Below, piece after piece: positions 5,764 to 7,203 of a stretch of DNA of 7,203 nucleotides. Position 1 is the first letter of the stretch, and each line of letters starts with the position of its first letter. Below the pieces are notes generated by a model. That model searched no databases. It was not told the DNA's origin and was given only the letters and a program-made list of their open reading frames with translations. Both the position numbers and the translations under genes were made by a program. This DNA comes from Candidatus Atribacteria bacterium (GTDB lineage Bacteria > Atribacterota > Atribacteria > Atribacterales > Caldatribacteriaceae), in contig JARRCQ010000080.1 in assembly GCA_029982105.1 (NCBI GenBank), positions 1-7,203 on the forward strand, written 5' to 3'.

Positions 5764-6963
5764 GTGCCTGATTGGAAAGCTTTGTTAGATAATGAATTTG
5801 ACCTTTTTGAGCCTATTAATCTGGCTCAAAATTTGGTGCGTATTCCCAGCATCTCGGGAGAAGGTGGAGAGGTAGAGTTGGCTCGCTTCATTGCCAATTA
5901 CTTTATTGACCGCCAGATTAAAGTAGAGTGGCAAGAAGTGGAAGAAGGAAGAGCTAACCTGATTGCTGAAGTAGAAGGGGTTTTAGGAGAAGGCCCTAAC
6001 CTTCTTTTTAACGGCCATCTGGATACTGTTCCTATAGGTAGTGGCTGGACTTATCCTCCCTTAGGAGGAGAGATTGTAGAGAACCGACTTTATGGGCGGG
6101 GAGCTTGTGATATGAAGGGAGCCCTGGCCTCTATGATATATTCCGCTTATATGGTTTCTCTTTTTGCTCCTTCTCTCTATGGTAAACTGAAATTAGTACT
6201 AGTTGTGGATGAAGAAGGAAGTAACTTGGGGGTAAAGCATTGGATAAAATCTTATAAAGATAGGGGAGAGATGATAGATTTTGGGCTGGTAGGTGAGCCT
6301 ACCGGTCTTAATATCAGCTTGGGACATCGAGGAGTAGCGGCTTATCAGTTAAAAATGAGGGGGAAATCCTGCCATATGGGGATAGCCGAACAAGGAATAA
6401 ATGCTATTTATCTTGCTTCTCGGGTAATACAATCTATAGAAGATCAAAATCAGAAGTTGAAAAAATTTGCTGACCCTGATTTGGGAAACCCTACTTTGCA
6501 CGTGGGTAGGATTCAAGGGGGGACATTTCCTAATGTAGTTCCTGATACTTGTAGCTTTGAAGTTGATGTACGCACCGTTCCCGATTTTCCTTTGAAAAAT
6601 ATGGAAGAAACTTTACGGAATGTTTTGGATAATACTCAACAAGAAAAAGGACAAAAATTTAGTTACCAGATTGACCAATCCATTCCTTATCTTCCTCCGG
6701 TAAAAATTAGTCGAGATTTAGAGGGGGTTAAAATTCTTTCTCGCTCTATCAGTGATGTTCCAGGAGAGCTTCCTACTTTTGCCCCTTTTCCTGCTTCTTG
6801 TGAAGCATCTTTTTTAGTAGAAGCCGGGATACCCACTTTGATATTTGGGCCGGGCAGGATTGAAGAAGCTCATACCGCTAATGAATTCATTTCTATCACT
6901 CAAATAGTGGCAGCTTCTCGTATCTATTCTCTTTTAGCCCTTCGTTTTTTAGGTGGAGAATAA
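5764..6963 (+). CDS. M20-family zinc hydrolase (ArgE/DapE-like deacylase or peptidase)
   Basis: A 399-residue M20 metallohydrolase with both metal sites intact: H85 and D87 in FNGHLDTVP, D116 in YGRGACDMKGALASM, E150/E151 in VVDEEGSNLG (general base and ligand), E178 in GEPTGL and H370 in EAHTANEF. GHRGVAAYQLKMRG and HMG near 188-206 begin the dimerisation insert, which ends before VPDTCSFEVDVRTVP. This is the pattern of acetylornithine deacetylase, succinyl-diaminopimelate desuccinylase and related amidases; the exact substrate cannot be told. It lacks the motifs I associate with the N-carbamoyl amino acid hydrolase branch. I place the start at GTG 5764 because AGGAGGG (5752-5758) is five bases upstream. 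An open frame continues upstream to a TTG at 5716, but that would overlap pyrE by 38 bases without a good ribosome binding site and would add 16 non-conserved residues. The gap to pyrE is 10 bases, so it is co-transcribed. Confidence 0.88.
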   Translation: MPDWKALLDNEFDLFEPINLAQNLVRIPSISGEGGEVELARFIANYFIDRQIKVEWQEVEEGRANLIAEVEGVLGEGPNLLFNGHLDTVPIGSGWTYPPLGGEIVENRLYGRGACDMKGALASMIYSAYMVSLFAPSLYGKLKLVLVVDEEGSNLGVKHWIKSYKDRGEMIDFGLVGEPTGLNISLGHRGVAAYQLKMRGKSCHMGIAEQGINAIYLASRVIQSIEDQNQKLKKFADPDLGNPTLHVGRIQGGTFPNVVPDTCSFEVDVRTVPDFPLKNMEETLRNVLDNTQQEKGQKFSYQIDQSIPYLPPVKISRDLEGVKILSRSISDVPGELPTFAPFPASCEASFLVEAGIPTLIFGPGRIEEAHTANEFISITQIVAASRIYSLLALRFLGGE

Positions 6964-6972
6964 GATTGTGTA

Positions 6973-6991
6973 TAGACATAGACAATAGACA
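6973..6991 (+). repeat. Short TAGACA repeats
   Basis: Three copies of TAGACA occur at 6973-6978, 6979-6984 and 6986-6991, directly after the stop of the M20 gene. This is simple-sequence character with no evident function. Confidence 0.6.
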
Positions 6992-7014
6992 ATAAGGGGG
7001 TAAAACCCCCTTAT
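6992..7014 (+). terminator. Hairpin at the operon end
   Basis: A perfect nine-base-pair stem, ATAAGGGGG (6992-7000) with CCCCCTTAT (7006-7014), closes a TAAAA loop, 29 nt after the stop of the last gene. Position suggests transcription termination or 3'-end protection. There is no T run after it on either strand, so it is not a classical intrinsic terminator. It is also a copy of the hairpin repeat at 7091-7110. Confidence 0.4.
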
Positions 7015-7065
7015 AACCCCCATTAAACAATAAAATGCAAATAACAATACAAAAGATAAAATCTT

Positions 7066-7090
7066 ACTGAAGGGAAAAGCATCCTTCAGT
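7066..7090. repeat. Inverted repeat (hairpin)
   Basis: ACTGAAGG (7066-7073) and CCTTCAGT (7083-7090) are perfect complements around a nine-base loop. It immediately abuts the next hairpin at 7091, and a small AAGAT/ATCTT hairpin lies just before it (7053-7065). The minus strand continues with AAGATTTTATCTTTT, moderately T-rich, so weak termination on the minus strand is conceivable. Confidence 0.55.
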
Positions 7091-7110
7091 GGGGCAAAGC
7101 CCCCTTATAA
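7091..7110. repeat. Second copy of the G/C hairpin plus CCCCCTTATAA repeat
   Basis: GGGGC (7091-7095), loop AAA, GCCCC (7099-7103) form a five-base-pair GC stem. Its right side, CCCCCTTATAA (7100-7110), is an exact 11-base match to 7006-7016 in the first hairpin, 94 bases away. The two units share the layout GGGG, A-rich loop, CCCCCTTATAA, so they look like copies of one small repeat. Positions 7111-7189 contain no gene or structure I can support. Confidence 0.5.
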
Positions 7111-7189
7111 GCTCATCATGTCCCACAATTGCTTTCTGGACACTATTTATGATTAACCACAAACCCTAATATAATTGTTATCTCCCATT

Positions 7190-7203
7190 TTGTCATCGCG
7201 AGG
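7190..7203 (+). repeat. Possible start of a dispersed palindromic (REP-like) repeat, cut by window edge
   Basis: TTGTCATCGCGAGG at the right edge looks like the conserved first arm of the GTCATTGCGAGG-type intergenic palindromes seen in many unrelated bacterial genomes. The expected matching arm would be past the window end, so the call rests on resemblance of about 13 bases. Confidence 0.3.

Noticed and set aside
5764..6963. Calling the M20 protein a ureidosuccinase or N-carbamoyl amino acid hydrolase from its operon context
   Set aside because: The visible motifs (GEPTGL, GHRGV, VPDTCSFEVDVRTVP) fit the ArgE/DapE branch. Context alone is not enough to assign a carbamoyl substrate.
7006..7110. 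CRISPR array
   Set aside because: Only two copies of an 11-base match within hairpins are present, with no regular spacing or unique spacers.

Overview
This is a bacterial chromosomal window dominated by one co-directional operon for de novo pyrimidine (UMP) synthesis. The order is pyrB-pyrC-pyrF-pyrK-pyrD-pyrE, followed by an M20-family zinc hydrolase gene. Base composition is moderately AT-rich (low 40s % GC by eye). The coding strand is purine-rich, with strong GGAGG-type ribosome binding sites and several GTG starts. The NAD-linked class 1B dihydroorotate dehydrogenase (PyrD plus the FAD/[2Fe-2S] subunit PyrK), the type I dihydroorotase and the order F-K-D-E resemble clostridial and other anaerobe-rich lineages. 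The phylum cannot be fixed from this sequence; an uncultivated, deeply branching, Firmicutes-like or candidate-phylum bacterium is a reasonable guess.

Layout. Positions 1-145 (minus strand) hold a fragment that reads like the middle of an ISL3-type transposase; it runs off the left edge. Positions 130-369 form the regulatory region of the operon. It contains a good sigma70-type promoter (TTGACA, 17 nt, TATCCT), a predicted start at GGGTTTT, an intrinsic terminator about 40 nt downstream, and a second weaker promoter with a palindrome in its spacer just before pyrB. Positions 370-6963 carry seven tightly packed genes. Junctions are ATGA overlaps, 7- and 14-base overlaps, or gaps of 4 and 10 bases, which implies one transcript and translational coupling. 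Positions 6964-7203 are non-coding and rich in hairpins, with two copies of one G/C-stem element and the start of what looks like a dispersed palindromic repeat at the right edge.

Pathway. PyrB joins carbamoyl phosphate and aspartate, PyrC closes the ring, PyrD/PyrK oxidise dihydroorotate to orotate with NAD+, PyrE adds the phosphoribosyl group, and PyrF decarboxylates OMP to UMP. Carbamoyl phosphate synthase (carAB), pyrI, pyrR and a uracil permease are not present and, if they exist, lie outside the window. The seventh gene has the ArgE/DapE-type active site and no obvious place in the pathway.

The most interesting point is the leader. The predicted +1 (GGGU) combined with a six-C run in the 5' arm of the terminator matches the logic of the B. 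subtilis pyrG reiterative-transcription attenuator, but with U instead of C as the fourth nucleotide. This suggests an attenuator that could sense UTP without a regulatory protein. It is an inference from sequence only.
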